Assembly (NCBI GenBank): GCA_017643395.1
Contig: JAEPNP010000002.1
Span: 102,290 to 166,289 of the forward strand
DNA length: 64,000 bases
Direction of reading: 5' to 3'
Source: Rhodothermales bacterium
Lineage (GTDB): Bacteria; Bacteroidota; Rhodothermia; Rhodothermales; UBA10348
Shown here: positions 51,683 to 61,224 of the stretch, in pieces
Position numbering within the stretch: position 1 is the stretch's first letter
Layout: each line of letters starts with the position of its first letter
Program-made: the position numbers and the translations under genes
The notes under the pieces: generated by a model
Told to the model about the DNA's origin: nothing
Database searches by the model: none
The model's input: the letters and a program-made list of their open reading frames with translations, nothing else

Positions 51683-53243
51683 GCGCCGGAATCACCAACA
51701 GCGCCATGAAGGAGAGGGTCATGAACGGTGCGGACAGCGTGGACCCCAGTGACTTCGCGAACGCGTCGATGCGTTCGTAGGCCTGTCCGACCTCTTCCCC
51801 GTCGTCGGTGGACATCAGCCCGGCTACCGGAAGTGCGAGCAGGCGCTCCTGATTTCCGGAGACTGCTGCGATCCCCCCTCCTACCCTGGAAACCGCCTTT
51901 ACGGCAGCAACCAGAGACGCGTCATCCACTCCAACGGCGATAATGTTGTGGGAGTCGTGCGCCACCGTAGAGGCAATCGCCCCGCGCTGAAGACCGAACC
52001 CCTCGATAAACCCGATGGCAGGCGGAGCCGGGGCATAGCGGTTGACGACGGCCACCTTGAGCAGGTCCCGTCTCGGATCGCTGACGACCAGACCGTCCTC
52101 GATGCGGGCCTCCCGCACGGATGACCCGCTCACGATGGCACCGTCGATCGCCTCAATGACGCGGATCCGCTTGCTTTCAGCCCGCAACGCGAAATCGCCA
52201 ACGGACACCGAGGGCTGAACGAACCGGTTAATGGGATCCGGCCGGGCGACCTCGAACTGCTCCCGCCCGGATCGCGCCACGCATGTGCCGCCGATCCACG
52301 TTTCCAGAGCACGAAAGTCTTTCAGGTCCTCCACGCGGATGAAGTCCGCGCGATCCCCTGCCTGCATCAACCCTACGTCGAGGTTGTAGTGGCGGACCGG
52401 TGTCACGCAGGCGGCCTCTAGCGCATTCCATCTGTCCACACCCGCAGCTACAGCGCGGGCCACCAGCTCGTTGATGTGACCGGTCAGCAACTCGTCCGGG
52501 TGCTTGTCATCCGAACACAACATCACCTGCCCGGGGTGGTCCGCCATTATGCCCACCAGGGCATCAAAATTCCGCGCGGCGCTGCCCTCCCGGATGGCCA
52601 CCTTCATCCCCAATGACAGCTTTTCACGCGCTTCTTCCTCGCTGACACATTCGTGATCGGTGGAGATGCCGGCCGATACGTACGTCCTGAGATCGGCGCC
52701 GCGTAGCATGGGGGCATGCCCGTCGACGGGCTTTCCGGCAGCATGCGCCGCCTGGATTTTTGCCATGACGTCCGGCACGCCGGCGACCACCCCGGGGTAG
52801 TTCATCATCTCGGAGAGATAGCCGATGCGCGGGTCGGCGAGCAATGCGGCGACCTCCTGAGGGCCGAGCACCGCTCCTGCATGCTCAAATGGAGTGGCTG
52901 GCACGCATGAGGGCGCGCCAAAGGCGACGATGAGCGGCACGCGAGCGGCATCGTCCAGCATCCATTGCACACCGGGCACACCGACGACGTTCGCGATCTC
53001 GTGTGGATCGCTCACGGTGGCTACCGTGCCGTGCCGCACCGCAAGGCGGGCGAACTGGGACGGTGAGAGCATGGAGCTTTCGATGTGCACATGGGCATCG
53101 ACAAACCCGGGAAGCAGAAAACCGGGCGCCGCCGTAGCCTCCTCCTGAATGGACTCAATCCGGCCGTCCCGGATCAGGATGCGCCCGGGAAACAGGCGGC
53201 GGTTGACGGGATCAACAATCGTCCCGGAGAGCGTTTCTGTCAT
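51615..53243 (-). CDS. ade: Adenine deaminase
   Basis: A 542-residue amidohydrolase that converts adenine to hypoxanthine and ammonia. The metal site is LLPGFVDAHVHIESSML. Other family motifs are HGTVATVSDPHEIANVVG, VDGHAPMLRGADLRTYVSAGISTDHEC, MLCSDDKHPDELL, and the C-terminal HDSHNIIAVGVDDASL. Full length for the family. It overlaps the preceding WbqC gene by 4 nt (TCAT) on the same strand and the convergent GT2 by 68 bases at its 3' end. Confidence 0.93.
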   Translation of the reverse strand: MTETLSGTIVDPVNRRLFPGRILIRDGRIESIQEEATAAPGFLLPGFVDAHVHIESSMLSPSQFARLAVRHGTVATVSDPHEIANVVGVPGVQWMLDDAARVPLIVAFGAPSCVPATPFEHAGAVLGPQEVAALLADPRIGYLSEMMNYPGVVAGVPDVMAKIQAAHAAGKPVDGHAPMLRGADLRTYVSAGISTDHECVSEEEAREKLSLGMKVAIREGSAARNFDALVGIMADHPGQVMLCSDDKHPDELLTGHINELVARAVAAGVDRWNALEAACVTPVRHYNLDVGLMQAGDRADFIRVEDLKDFRALETWIGGTCVARSGREQFEVARPDPINRFVQPSVSVGDFALRAESKRIRVIEAIDGAIVSGSSVREARIEDGLVVSDPRRDLLKVAVVNRYAPAPPAIGFIEGFGLQRGAIASTVAHDSHNIIAVGVDDASLVAAVKAVSRVGGGIAAVSGNQERLLALPVAGLMSTDDGEEVGQAYERIDAFAKSLGSTLSAPFMTLSFMALLVIPALKLGDRGLFDVARFDFVPLFVD

Positions 53244-53884
53244 GGACTTGAGGAATCGTGTTGGGCGGCCAGCGACTCGGGCATCGGCCGCAGGTGCGCA
53301 GCATCATGCAGCAGGTCAAGCGCCCGAGGGCCGAGGTTGAAGAGCAGGTCGAGGATGCAGAGATCGGGTTCAAAGCCTTCGAACACCTGCCGGTACCTGA
53401 TCGGCGACACGTCCACCCCAAACCGCGCCCCGTGACGCTCAATCACGGGAATGCGCGACCGCGGCCGCGATGTGCCCGGAGCGATGTCGATCCTCAGGTT
53501 CAACAGGTCCGCCACTGCCCTGATGAGCCCGGCCGACAGATCCCCGAGTGTCGTGACCTCCGGATTGAACCTTGGTGTTAGCGCGTCGATGAAGTGCTCG
53601 TAGTAGGGCGCCGCGCCATAGTTGTATCGCAGCGCCTTCGGGTGCTGCCGCCACCAGGCCCCTTCCTGGCTGATGCGGATTGCGCAGAGGCGGATGTCGT
53701 CCTGCCCCCGCTCAACGGGCACGGTCAGCCACTGCGTGCCCTGCGGCGTTCGGATTCGCGCACGATTGTGCCGGGTTTGTCGCACGTAGGGGGCGTCCAT
53801 CAGCAACTCCACCCGATCGGCATGGCTGGCCGCGGCCCAGAAGACTGCCGAAGGAAAGTAGTCCGGTGCACAGGTGAGCGTCAT
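53240..53884 (-). CDS. WbqC-family protein
   Basis: A 214-residue protein with the WbqC signature: an N-terminal strand CAPDYFPSAVFWAAASHADRVELL, then the QTRHNRARIRTPQGTQWLTVPV segment and a tail FNLGPRALDLL. WbqC proteins are linked to polysaccharide or O-antigen loci but their reaction is not settled. I prefer the ATG at 53884 over 53899. Coupled to the adenine deaminase gene by a 4-nt overlap; the two functions are unrelated as far as I know. Confidence 0.8.
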   Translation of the reverse strand: MTLTCAPDYFPSAVFWAAASHADRVELLMDAPYVRQTRHNRARIRTPQGTQWLTVPVERGQDDIRLCAIRISQEGAWWRQHPKALRYNYGAAPYYEHFIDALTPRFNPEVTTLGDLSAGLIRAVADLLNLRIDIAPGTSRPRSRIPVIERHGARFGVDVSPIRYRQVFEGFEPDLCILDLLFNLGPRALDLLHDAAHLRPMPESLAAQHDSSSP

Positions 53885-53917
53885 GTGGCAAGGTAGCATG
53901 GCGGACTATCTTCCGTC

Positions 53918-54841
53918 ATGACGCGCTCCGCCAATCTCCGTCGCATCGGGCTGCTTGCCCCGGCCGGTCCCCCGCTGGACGCAGAGCGCCTGGAACGAGG
54001 GCTCCGGCATCTGGAGGACCGCGGCGTAGAGCTGGTCCGGCCACGTTCATCGTACCCGGTGACCGGTTTTCTGGCGGGCTCCGATGACGCCCGGTTGGCG
54101 GAGTTTCACGCCCTTTGCCGGGAGCCGGACATCGATACCATCTTCTGCGTGCGCGGAGGCTATGGGACGCTGAGGCTGCTCGACCAGATCGACTATGACC
54201 TTGCGGCAGCGCGACCTCGTGTGCTGGTAGGCTACTCGGACATCACCGCGCTGCAGCTGGCGCTCTTCACTCGCAGCGGGTGGCGGGGGGTATCCGGTCC
54301 GATGGTGGGCGTCGAGTGGCCGGAGCCCGAAGCCGACTGGGAATCCCAGTTATGGCAGCTGCTAGAGGGTGAGTCAGCGGTGTCGTTTGCGTCCCTGGAC
54401 GGCTCCAGGCCCTCGACGCTGCGCGCTGGCACGGCCGAGGGACCGCTCCTGGGGGGAAACCTGGCGACGCTGGTCCGGCTGGTGGGCACGCCGTACCTGC
54501 CCGATCTCCGTGGCTGCCTGCTCTTCCTGGAAGATGTGGGGGAGGTGCCGTACCGACTGGATGCGTTGTTTGCCCAGTTGAAACTGGCCGGCCACCTCGA
54601 GGGTCTGGCAGGCGTGATCCTGGGCGCCTTCACCGACTCGGACCCGCCGCACAACCGCCCGTCATTTTCGGTCGATGAGGTCTTGCAGCACTATTTTGGT
54701 GGCGCGTCCTACCCGGTGGTCTCGGACTGGAATTACGGGCATTTCCCTCGCAAGATGAGCCTGCCCATCGGACCCCGGGCGCGCCTGGTGGCGGACCCTG
54801 CCGCGGCGACGCTGCAATTGCTGGAGCCGCTCAGGATCTAG
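53918..54841 (+). CDS. ldcA: LD-carboxypeptidase (S66 family)
   Basis: A 307-residue S66 peptidase that removes the terminal D-Ala from muropeptide tetrapeptides during peptidoglycan recycling. It starts LRRIGLLAPAGP. The nucleophile Ser is in VLVGYSDITALQLAL, the FCVRGGYGTLRLLDQIDY region is conserved, and the acidic and His residues of the Ser-Glu-His triad lie in LFLEDVGEVPYRLD and WNYGHFPRKMSLPIG. No signal peptide, so cytosolic. Divergent from the WbqC gene, with only 33 bases between the start codons. Confidence 0.88.
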   Translation: MTRSANLRRIGLLAPAGPPLDAERLERGLRHLEDRGVELVRPRSSYPVTGFLAGSDDARLAEFHALCREPDIDTIFCVRGGYGTLRLLDQIDYDLAAARPRVLVGYSDITALQLALFTRSGWRGVSGPMVGVEWPEPEADWESQLWQLLEGESAVSFASLDGSRPSTLRAGTAEGPLLGGNLATLVRLVGTPYLPDLRGCLLFLEDVGEVPYRLDALFAQLKLAGHLEGLAGVILGAFTDSDPPHNRPSFSVDEVLQHYFGGASYPVVSDWNYGHFPRKMSLPIGPRARLVADPAAATLQLLEPLRI

Positions 54842-54866
54842 GCCCGCGCAATCTCCGGAGCGGGCC
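54841..54866 (+). terminator. Possible GC-rich terminator hairpin after ldcA
   Basis: GGCCCGC and GCGGGCC pair around AATCTCCG. There is no T-run, so termination is uncertain. Confidence 0.35.
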
Positions 54867-54940
54867 CAGGGGCGGCCTATTCATTCGGTCTTGATCGCCA
54901 CTTCGGTCCTTCCGGCGCCCCCCCAACCGTAACATGCAGG

Positions 54941-55570
54941 ATGCGCGTCGCGGTGTTTGCGTCAGGCAGCGGCTCCAACTTTCAAGCCCTGATTGACGCG
55001 TCGATTTCGGGTAGTCTCCAGGCCACGATGGCCCTTTGTGTCAGCAACCGCTCGACGGCCGGTGCTCTGACGCGCGCGGAAACTGCCGGAATTGCGACCT
55101 GCGTGCTCGACCCGAGCGACTTCGACGAAGCAACCTACGCTCAACACCTGCTCGGCAGCCTTGAGCAGGAGCGCATCGACTTCATTGCGTTGGCCGGTTA
55201 CCTGCGCAAGATTCCTCAGGCGGTAGTGGATCGGTTTCGCGGACGCATGGTGAACATCCATCCGGCCCTGCTTCCTGCACACGGTGGCCCCGGTATGTAC
55301 GGGAAGCACGTCCACCGGGCCGTGCTGGAAGCAGGAGACGAGTTCTCGGGGGCCACCGTGCACTTTGTGGATGAGGACTACGACACCGGCGCCATCATTC
55401 TGCAGGACACGGTGCCGGTTCTCCCAGACGACAATCCCGAGTCCCTTGCCGCCCGCGTGCTCGAAATCGAGCATCGTCTCTATCCCGAGGCCCTGCGCCT
55501 CATCGCCCAGGGACGCGTACGAGTTCGCCAAGGACGCGTCACCATCACTTTTCCACTCCAGTACGCATGA
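54941..55570 (+). CDS. purN: Phosphoribosylglycinamide formyltransferase
   Basis: A 209-residue enzyme of purine synthesis that formylates GAR using 10-formyl-THF. It starts MRVAVFASGSGSNFQALIDA. The catalytic Asn and His are in MVNIHPALLPAHGGPGMYGKHVHRAV, and the Asp is in VHFVDEDYDTGAII, as in family members. Normal length. It overlaps purH by 4 nt, a consistent purine operon. Confidence 0.93.
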   Translation: MRVAVFASGSGSNFQALIDASISGSLQATMALCVSNRSTAGALTRAETAGIATCVLDPSDFDEATYAQHLLGSLEQERIDFIALAGYLRKIPQAVVDRFRGRMVNIHPALLPAHGGPGMYGKHVHRAVLEAGDEFSGATVHFVDEDYDTGAIILQDTVPVLPDDNPESLAARVLEIEHRLYPEALRLIAQGRVRVRQGRVTITFPLQYA

Positions 55571-57147
55571 TTCAGTCCAAGGACCTCCCCCCTCCGGACG
55601 ACCACTACACCATTCGCCGCGCGCTGCTTTCGGTGTTTGACAAGACGGGCCTCGTCGAACTCGGACAGGGGCTCAGCCGCCAGGGCGTGGAACTGCTTTC
55701 CACCGGCGGCAGTGCGCGCACCCTGCGCGAGGCGGGTATCCAGGTGACCGACGTTTCCGAGGTAACGGGATTCCCGGAAATCCTGGACGGCCGCGTAAAA
55801 ACCCTGCATCCGCTGATCCACGGCGGACTGCTCGCGCGGCGCAACGACCCGGAAGATCAGCAGACACTCGGCGCACACGGCATTCCCCCCATCGATCTCG
55901 TCGTCGTCAACCTCTACCCGTTCAGCAAGGCGACCGCCGACCCGGAAACGACGGACGCCATCGCAATCGAGAACATCGACATCGGTGGCCCCACCATGAT
56001 CCGCGCCGCCGCCAAGAACTTCTTCTACCGGTGTGTGGTCACGGACCCAGGAGACTATCACGGGCTCCTTGAGGAAATGGAGGCAAACGGCGGAGCGGTC
56101 GGCATGGCGACCCGGCGACGTCTGGCCCACAAGGCCTTCTCCCACACGGCCGGCTATGACGCAGCCATCGACGCCTATTTCTCGCGTGCCGGCGATACCG
56201 CACCGGCCTTCCGGGTCACTGAGCCGCTTTCGGCAAGTCTGCGCTACGGTGAGAATCCGCACCAGGCAGCCGCCCTTTACGGAGACCCGGGGCGCTATTT
56301 CACCAAGCACCACGGCAAGGACCTGTCGTTCAACAACATCCTGGACCTGAGCGCCGCGCTGCGGCTGATCCGGGAGTTCGCCGAGGCACCGCCTACCTGT
56401 GCCATCCTGAAGCACACGAATCCGTGTGGAGTCGGCACGGCCGATGGGCTCATGAGGGCCTACGAACGGGCATTTGCCACGGATCGGCAGAGTCCCTTTG
56501 GAGGCATCGTCGTGGTTAATCGCGCGCTCGATCTGCAGACAGCAGAGGCCATCAACAAGGTGTTCACGGAAATCATCATCGCTCCGGATTACGAGGAGGA
56601 TGCGATGGAATTCCTTCGACGCAAGAAGAACCGCAGGCTCATCACGTTCGACCCGGATGCCGGCGAAGACGCGCGGGATGTCCGTTCTGTCGTAGGCGGC
56701 TTCCTGATCCAGGACCTGGACCCAACCCTTCCAGATGCAGGCGCCATGAGGGAACGCGTACAGGTGGTCACCGAGCGGCAGCCGACCCCTCAGGAGTGGC
56801 AGGACCTGGATTTCGCCTGGCGGGTGGCAAAACACGTCAAGAGCAACGCCATTGTCTACGCACGAAACGGCGCGACAGTGGGGATTGGAGCAGGCCAGAT
56901 GTCACGCATCGATGCCTCTGAGATCGCGGTCTCGAAGGGAGCAAAATCCGAACTCGATTTCGCTGGCTCCGTTGTAGCTTCCGATGCATTCTTCCCATTC
57001 GCAGACGGACTCGTAGAGGCGGCGCAGGCTGGTGCCCGGGCCGCCATTCAACCAGGCGGCTCCGTTCGCGATGAGGAGGTCATTGCCGCAGCCAACGAGC
57101 GGGGCATTGCCATGGTTTTCACCGGACAGCGCCACTTCCGCCATTGA
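55567..57147 (+). CDS. purH: Bifunctional AICAR transformylase / IMP cyclohydrolase
   Basis: A 526-residue enzyme carrying out the last two steps of IMP synthesis. The N-terminal MGS-like cyclohydrolase domain ([20 protein letters not shown] ... [31 protein letters not shown]) occupies 1-200. The transformylase domain (about 200-526) has [31 protein letters not shown] and [17 protein letters not shown]. The end is [24 protein letters not shown], the standard terminus. mreC follows 27 nt later. Confidence 0.95.
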   Translation: MIQSKDLPPPDDHYTIRRALLSVFDKTGLVELGQGLSRQGVELLSTGGSARTLREAGIQVTDVSEVTGFPEILDGRVKTLHPLIHGGLLARRNDPEDQQTLGAHGIPPIDLVVVNLYPFSKATADPETTDAIAIENIDIGGPTMIRAAAKNFFYRCVVTDPGDYHGLLEEMEANGGAVGMATRRRLAHKAFSHTAGYDAAIDAYFSRAGDTAPAFRVTEPLSASLRYGENPHQAAALYGDPGRYFTKHHGKDLSFNNILDLSAALRLIREFAEAPPTCAILKHTNPCGVGTADGLMRAYERAFATDRQSPFGGIVVVNRALDLQTAEAINKVFTEIIIAPDYEEDAMEFLRRKKNRRLITFDPDAGEDARDVRSVVGGFLIQDLDPTLPDAGAMRERVQVVTERQPTPQEWQDLDFAWRVAKHVKSNAIVYARNGATVGIGAGQMSRIDASEIAVSKGAKSELDFAGSVVASDAFFPFADGLVEAAQAGARAAIQPGGSVRDEEVIAAANERGIAMVFTGQRHFRH

Positions 57148-57174
57148 GTCCGGGCCAGCCCGCATTCTGACACC

Positions 57175-58005
57175 ATGATTCGTTTCTGGGAGCGATTTGC
57201 TGATTGGATTCTGCTCTTCGCCCTGGTTCTGGTGTCCTTGATGGTCATGCTGACCGTCAATCAGCCCATGATTCAGGGGCTGCGTGCACGGGCCCTGGAA
57301 GTCTCCGCCTCCGTTGAGCACCGGCTGGCCACTGCAGGCCGGTACATGAATGCCCTGGATGAGAACCAGCGGCTTCGTGACGAGAACATTCGCCTCTCCA
57401 GCCGGCTCGCGCTCGCCCGGGAAGCCGAGATGGAGAATGAGCGGTTGCGCGGCTTGCTGGCCCTGCCGGACTCGGCCACGGGTCCCCGAGTAGCAGCTCG
57501 CGTGGTCGGCAAGGACATTACCCGACAGCGCAACGTGCTGGTGCTCGACGTCGGCAGTCGGCACGGCATCCAGCGCGGCATGGCGGTGATCGAACCGCGC
57601 GGGCTGGTCGGAGTGGTGGAACTGGTGAGCCCGAATTACTCCCGGGTGCGCTCCTACCTCAACCCCGACTTCAAGACCTCGGTCAAGATCTACCCCTCCC
57701 TGAGTGACGGCCTGCTCGAGCGAAGCCCCGACCGACCAGATCGCCTGCGCGTGCTGCACGTGTCCACCGACGATGACATTCGGGTGGGCCACCGTGTGGT
57801 GACCAGCGGCTACTCCCAGTACTTTCGGCCGGGCATCGAGGTGGGCACCATTGACCTCCTGACCACCGACGAGAGCGAGCTGTTCTGGAGCATTCAGGTC
57901 GCGCCGTCGGTGCCGCTGTCCAGCGTACAGCATGTTTTTGTCGTCACCCAATTCCCCGACTTCGAGCGCATCGAACTCGAAGAACAGACTGAACCGGACG
58001 CATGA
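57175..58005 (+). CDS. mreC: Rod shape-determining protein MreC
   Basis: A 276-residue bitopic protein. The N-terminal membrane helix is [18 protein letters not shown] (about 11-29). A coiled coil with E/R/L heptads ([37 protein letters not shown]) follows. The C-terminal double beta-barrel has [41 protein letters not shown]. MreC couples MreB filaments to PBP2/RodA in the elongasome. mreB and mreD are not adjacent. Here mreC sits between purH and dacB, overlapping dacB by 4 nt. Confidence 0.92.
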   Translation: MIRFWERFADWILLFALVLVSLMVMLTVNQPMIQGLRARALEVSASVEHRLATAGRYMNALDENQRLRDENIRLSSRLALAREAEMENERLRGLLALPDSATGPRVAARVVGKDITRQRNVLVLDVGSRHGIQRGMAVIEPRGLVGVVELVSPNYSRVRSYLNPDFKTSVKIYPSLSDGLLERSPDRPDRLRVLHVSTDDDIRVGHRVVTSGYSQYFRPGIEVGTIDLLTTDESELFWSIQVAPSVPLSSVQHVFVVTQFPDFERIELEEQTEPDA

Positions 58006-59495
58006 GACTGCTCGTGGCCCTGCTGCTTTGTGCAGCAATCACCCTGCCGGCGATCGGTCAGGATTCACCCCGCAACGAGCGGCAGCTTCGCAGAGCGCTT
58101 GATCGGCTGGTCGCAGACACCTCGCTCGTCAACGCCACCATCGGCGTCTCGGTGGTGGACCTGGCGACCGGGCGCACGCTGTACGCGCACAATGCGAACA
58201 AGACGCTGATGCCGGCCTCGAATACCAAGCTGTACACCACCGCGGCAGCGCTGGATCAACTTGGCGCAGACTTCCGATGGAGCACTCCGGTGTATGCAGA
58301 CGGGATTGTCGAGCATGGCGTGCTGAAGGGAAACCTGGTGGTTGTCGGATCCGGCGACCCCTCCATCGGCCGTCAGTTCCAGGACTGCGACATAGTGGAG
58401 GTTTTTCGCGGCTGGGCAGACGCGGTGAAAGCCGCCGGAATCCGAACGGTAGACGGCCATCTGATTGGTGATGACAACGCGTTTGACGATCTCCAGCTGG
58501 GATACGGATGGTCCTGGGACGATGAGCCCTGGTACTATTCCGCAGAGATCAGCGCACTGTCGTTCAACGACAATACCGTGGACATAACGGTCGAGCCCAC
58601 CGTGCCGGGCGGCCCCGGCACCGTCACATGGGAGCCGTCCATGACCGACTACATGGACGTCTGGAATGCCACGGTGACCGTGCCCGATTCCATGCGCCTC
58701 CGGGAAGGCTACGAACGGGACCGACAGGGAAACCGACTCGTCATCTCAACGCGCGTGCCGGTGGGCTATACCGAAGAAGAAGCGATCTCGGTGCACAACC
58801 CCACCCGCTACTTCCTGCATGTCCTGCGCGAAACGCTGATTGCAGAGGGCATCGCCGTCACAGGTGGCATCCATGACATCGACGACATCCCCTCGCTGCC
58901 GGCCGTTTCCGGCACGCAGCCCATCGCTCGTCACACGTCGGTGCCCCTGTCGGATGTGGTCGAGGTGATCAACAAGGACAGCAACAATCTGTACGCCGAG
59001 CTGGTGCTGAAGACGCTTGGCGCGCAGCTGCCGGACTCAACCAGCGATGCAGATCCAGGCTCGGCGGCCATGGGTTGGGCAGCCGGTATGCGCACGCTGG
59101 CGGCGGCGCGTGTCGACACGGCGCGTATCCGTCTGGCTGACGGCTCAGGCCTGTCCCGGATGAACTTCGTCAGTCCGGAGATGAGTACGGCGCTGCTGCA
59201 ATACATGGCTTCCCATCCGGACAGCACCGTTCGCAGTGTCTGGTATGATTCGCTTCCGATCGCAGGGGTCGACGGCACGCTGGAATACCGTATGCGCGGC
59301 ACGTCCGCCGAGGGCAACGTGAGGGCCAAAACGGGCACGCTGACCGGTGCTTCTGCACTGAGCGGGTACGTGACTACCTCCCGGGGAACACCCTTGGCCT
59401 TCAGCCTGATGATGAACCTGTATCACGGGTCCTCACGGGACGCGCGGCGCATACAGGATTTAATTAGTGAAACGTTGGCGCGGTACCGTCGTTAG
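58002..59495 (+). CDS. dacB: D-alanyl-D-alanine carboxypeptidase/endopeptidase (PBP4, S13)
   Basis: A 497-residue periplasmic penicillin-binding protein (signal LLVALLLCAAITLPAIGQ). Active-site motifs are SNTK (in MPASNTKLYTTAAALDQLG), SNN (in KDSNNLYAEL) and KTG (in VRAKTGTLTGASALSGYV), in S13 order with the large inserted domain between the first two. It trims or cleaves D-Ala-containing peptide crosslinks of peptidoglycan. Genetic coupling to mreC fits a cell-wall elongation module. Ends LISETLARYRR. Confidence 0.93.
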   Translation: MRLLVALLLCAAITLPAIGQDSPRNERQLRRALDRLVADTSLVNATIGVSVVDLATGRTLYAHNANKTLMPASNTKLYTTAAALDQLGADFRWSTPVYADGIVEHGVLKGNLVVVGSGDPSIGRQFQDCDIVEVFRGWADAVKAAGIRTVDGHLIGDDNAFDDLQLGYGWSWDDEPWYYSAEISALSFNDNTVDITVEPTVPGGPGTVTWEPSMTDYMDVWNATVTVPDSMRLREGYERDRQGNRLVISTRVPVGYTEEEAISVHNPTRYFLHVLRETLIAEGIAVTGGIHDIDDIPSLPAVSGTQPIARHTSVPLSDVVEVINKDSNNLYAELVLKTLGAQLPDSTSDADPGSAAMGWAAGMRTLAAARVDTARIRLADGSGLSRMNFVSPEMSTALLQYMASHPDSTVRSVWYDSLPIAGVDGTLEYRMRGTSAEGNVRAKTGTLTGASALSGYVTTSRGTPLAFSLMMNLYHGSSRDARRIQDLISETLARYRR

Positions 59496-59623
59496 GCTCT
59501 ATTGTTTAGGCGGAAGTCCAGATAGGGCAACGACTTCCGCATACTACGTATTTGTTCGCATTCAGGTATCCGTCCGGGAGCCGTTATTCCCTCAACGGCT
59601 CTCGATCAAGCAATAGTATTTCA

Positions 59624-60211
59624 GTGTCTCCTGCCGGTAAACTCCCCAGCGCCGGCGCCACCATCCGAAGCACTACCGTTGTAGGGGTGCGCCGTGGCGG
59701 CCGTGTCGCGCTTGGCTCTGATGGCCAGGCAACGTTGGGCAATACAGTCATGAAGCATCGCGCTCAAAAAGTGCGCGCGCTGTACAACGGAAAGATCCTA
59801 GCCGGATTCGCTGGCGCCACCGCGGACGCCTTTACGCTGTTCGAGCGGTTTGAGGAAAAACTCCAGCAATACGGCGGTCAGGTGACCCGCGCAGCAGTAG
59901 AGCTGGCCAAGGACTGGAGAACCGACCGATACCTGCGTCGCCTGGAAGCGCTTCTGGCCGTCGCTTCGGAAGACAAACTTCTCCTGATCAGCGGAAACGG
60001 AGACGTGATCGAGCCGGACGACGATGTGCTTGCAATCGGCTCAGGAGGACCCTTCGCTCTCGCCGCGGCGAGGGCGCTGGTCGAACACGCAGAGGGACTC
60101 TCGGCGCGGCAAATTGTCGCTCAGTCTCTGACCATCGCCGCGGATATCTGCATCTACACCAACCACAACCAGACGATTCTGGAGCTGCCGGCCCCGGATA
60201 GCGCTGACTGA
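59624..60211 (+). CDS. hslV: ATP-dependent protease peptidase subunit HslV
   Basis: The proteolytic ring of HslVU (ClpQY). The core [65 protein letters not shown] is canonical, as is the end [18 protein letters not shown]. The first Thr of the TTVVG motif should be the N-terminal nucleophile. No ATG lies just before it; the nearest in-frame starts are GTG at 59624 (16 residues before that Thr) and TTG at 59552 (40 residues before it). The subunit must therefore be processed, or use a different start. NYN-domain and hslU genes follow. Confidence 0.9.
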   Translation: MSPAGKLPSAGATIRSTTVVGVRRGGRVALGSDGQATLGNTVMKHRAQKVRALYNGKILAGFAGATADAFTLFERFEEKLQQYGGQVTRAAVELAKDWRTDRYLRRLEALLAVASEDKLLLISGNGDVIEPDDDVLAIGSGGPFALAAARALVEHAEGLSARQIVAQSLTIAADICIYTNHNQTILELPAPDSAD

Positions 60212-60215
60212 CGAC

Positions 60216-61196
60216 ATGGGACGGCTACGAGGGCACGGCACTTCCGACCATGGTGAGAATCTGGCCTTGATTCTCATCGACTTCGACAACCTGTCGCAAG
60301 CATTTGCCAATACCGCGACCGAGAAGGGACACCGCATCATCATGAGCATGGTGTCCGAGCTACGGCGTTACCTCGCTGAGGAGCTGCGCATCAAGCCGGT
60401 CCGCGCCGTGGCGTACGGCGATTTCGGTGGACACGGGGAGGATGCCTCGTCGGTCATGAGCGCCCTCGCCTCGGCCGGCGTCGAGACCCGGCATGTGCCG
60501 TCGGGCATCCAGGGCACCAACACCTGCATGACCCTGACCATTGACGGCACGGAGTTGCTGCACGCGCGCCCCGATCTCTCTGCGTTCGTGGTCCTCTCCG
60601 GCAATAACTGGTACGTGCCTTTCATCCAGCACCTGCAGCGCTTCGGCAAGTTCGTGCTGGTGGCGGCCCTTGACCTGCCGCCGTCCATCTCGCAGCTATG
60701 GAGTGAAGTATCTGATGCATTCCTGAACGGGCGCTTCCTGCTGGACTCATCCGATCGGGACTCGATCGCCCTCAGACGCCGTGGCACGCAAACCGGCGAG
60801 CAGCCGGTTGACGATCCTCAGGAGCGGGCTCCCAAGGAAACTCATCGCGTGGAGGACGCCGGTGCCTTCCGCACACTCGAACTCATAGACGAGTTCTTCG
60901 GGCAGTACGAGGAAGTCTATCTGACGCCTCTCCTCCGCAAGATGAGCGAAATGCTCGACGAGGATGACGGGGAGCCCAAGGATCTGGTGAATCTCCTGCA
61001 GGACGCGGGCGTTGTGTGGCTCGAGAAACGTCGCGGATTCCCGTACGACTACACCGTTCTCATGGTGAACGAGAAGCATCCGGACGTCGTGGATGTACGA
61101 GCGGCTTCAGCCGACTACGACATGGACGACTACCCGGCGGAGTACGACGACGACGACGACGTCGAAGATCACGAATACGAGAACAGTGAGGCCTGA
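60216..61196 (+). CDS. NYN-domain protein with winged-helix-like C-terminus
   Basis: A 326-residue protein encoded between hslV and hslU (4 and 28 nt gaps). The NYN (PIN-like nuclease, LabA/DUF88) domain covers about 15-190: ALILIDFDNLSQAF, VAYGDFGGHGEDASSV, VSGIQGTNTCMTLTIDG-like segments and FVVLSGNNWYVPFIQHL. The usual Asp residues of SGD-x-D-F are replaced by Asn-Asn. A later domain (235-300, YLTPLLRKMSEMLDEDD ... VWLEKRRGFPYDYTVLMVN) looks like a LOTUS/winged-helix module that may bind RNA. The C-terminus is strongly acidic (DDYPAEYDDDDDVED). Nuclease activity is doubtful. Confidence 0.75.
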   Translation: MGRLRGHGTSDHGENLALILIDFDNLSQAFANTATEKGHRIIMSMVSELRRYLAEELRIKPVRAVAYGDFGGHGEDASSVMSALASAGVETRHVPSGIQGTNTCMTLTIDGTELLHARPDLSAFVVLSGNNWYVPFIQHLQRFGKFVLVAALDLPPSISQLWSEVSDAFLNGRFLLDSSDRDSIALRRRGTQTGEQPVDDPQERAPKETHRVEDAGAFRTLELIDEFFGQYEEVYLTPLLRKMSEMLDEDDGEPKDLVNLLQDAGVVWLEKRRGFPYDYTVLMVNEKHPDVVDVRAASADYDMDDYPAEYDDDDDVEDHEYENSEA

Positions 61197-61224
61197 CCCG
61201 GTCAGGAGCCTCCGGACATAGTGG

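Noticed and set aside
54842-54940. Purine riboswitch upstream of purN
   Set aside because: Only a plain GC hairpin is visible; no conserved purine-aptamer core or paired loops.
55480-56835. 451-codon minus-strand frame
   Set aside because: Antisense to purH; no homology.
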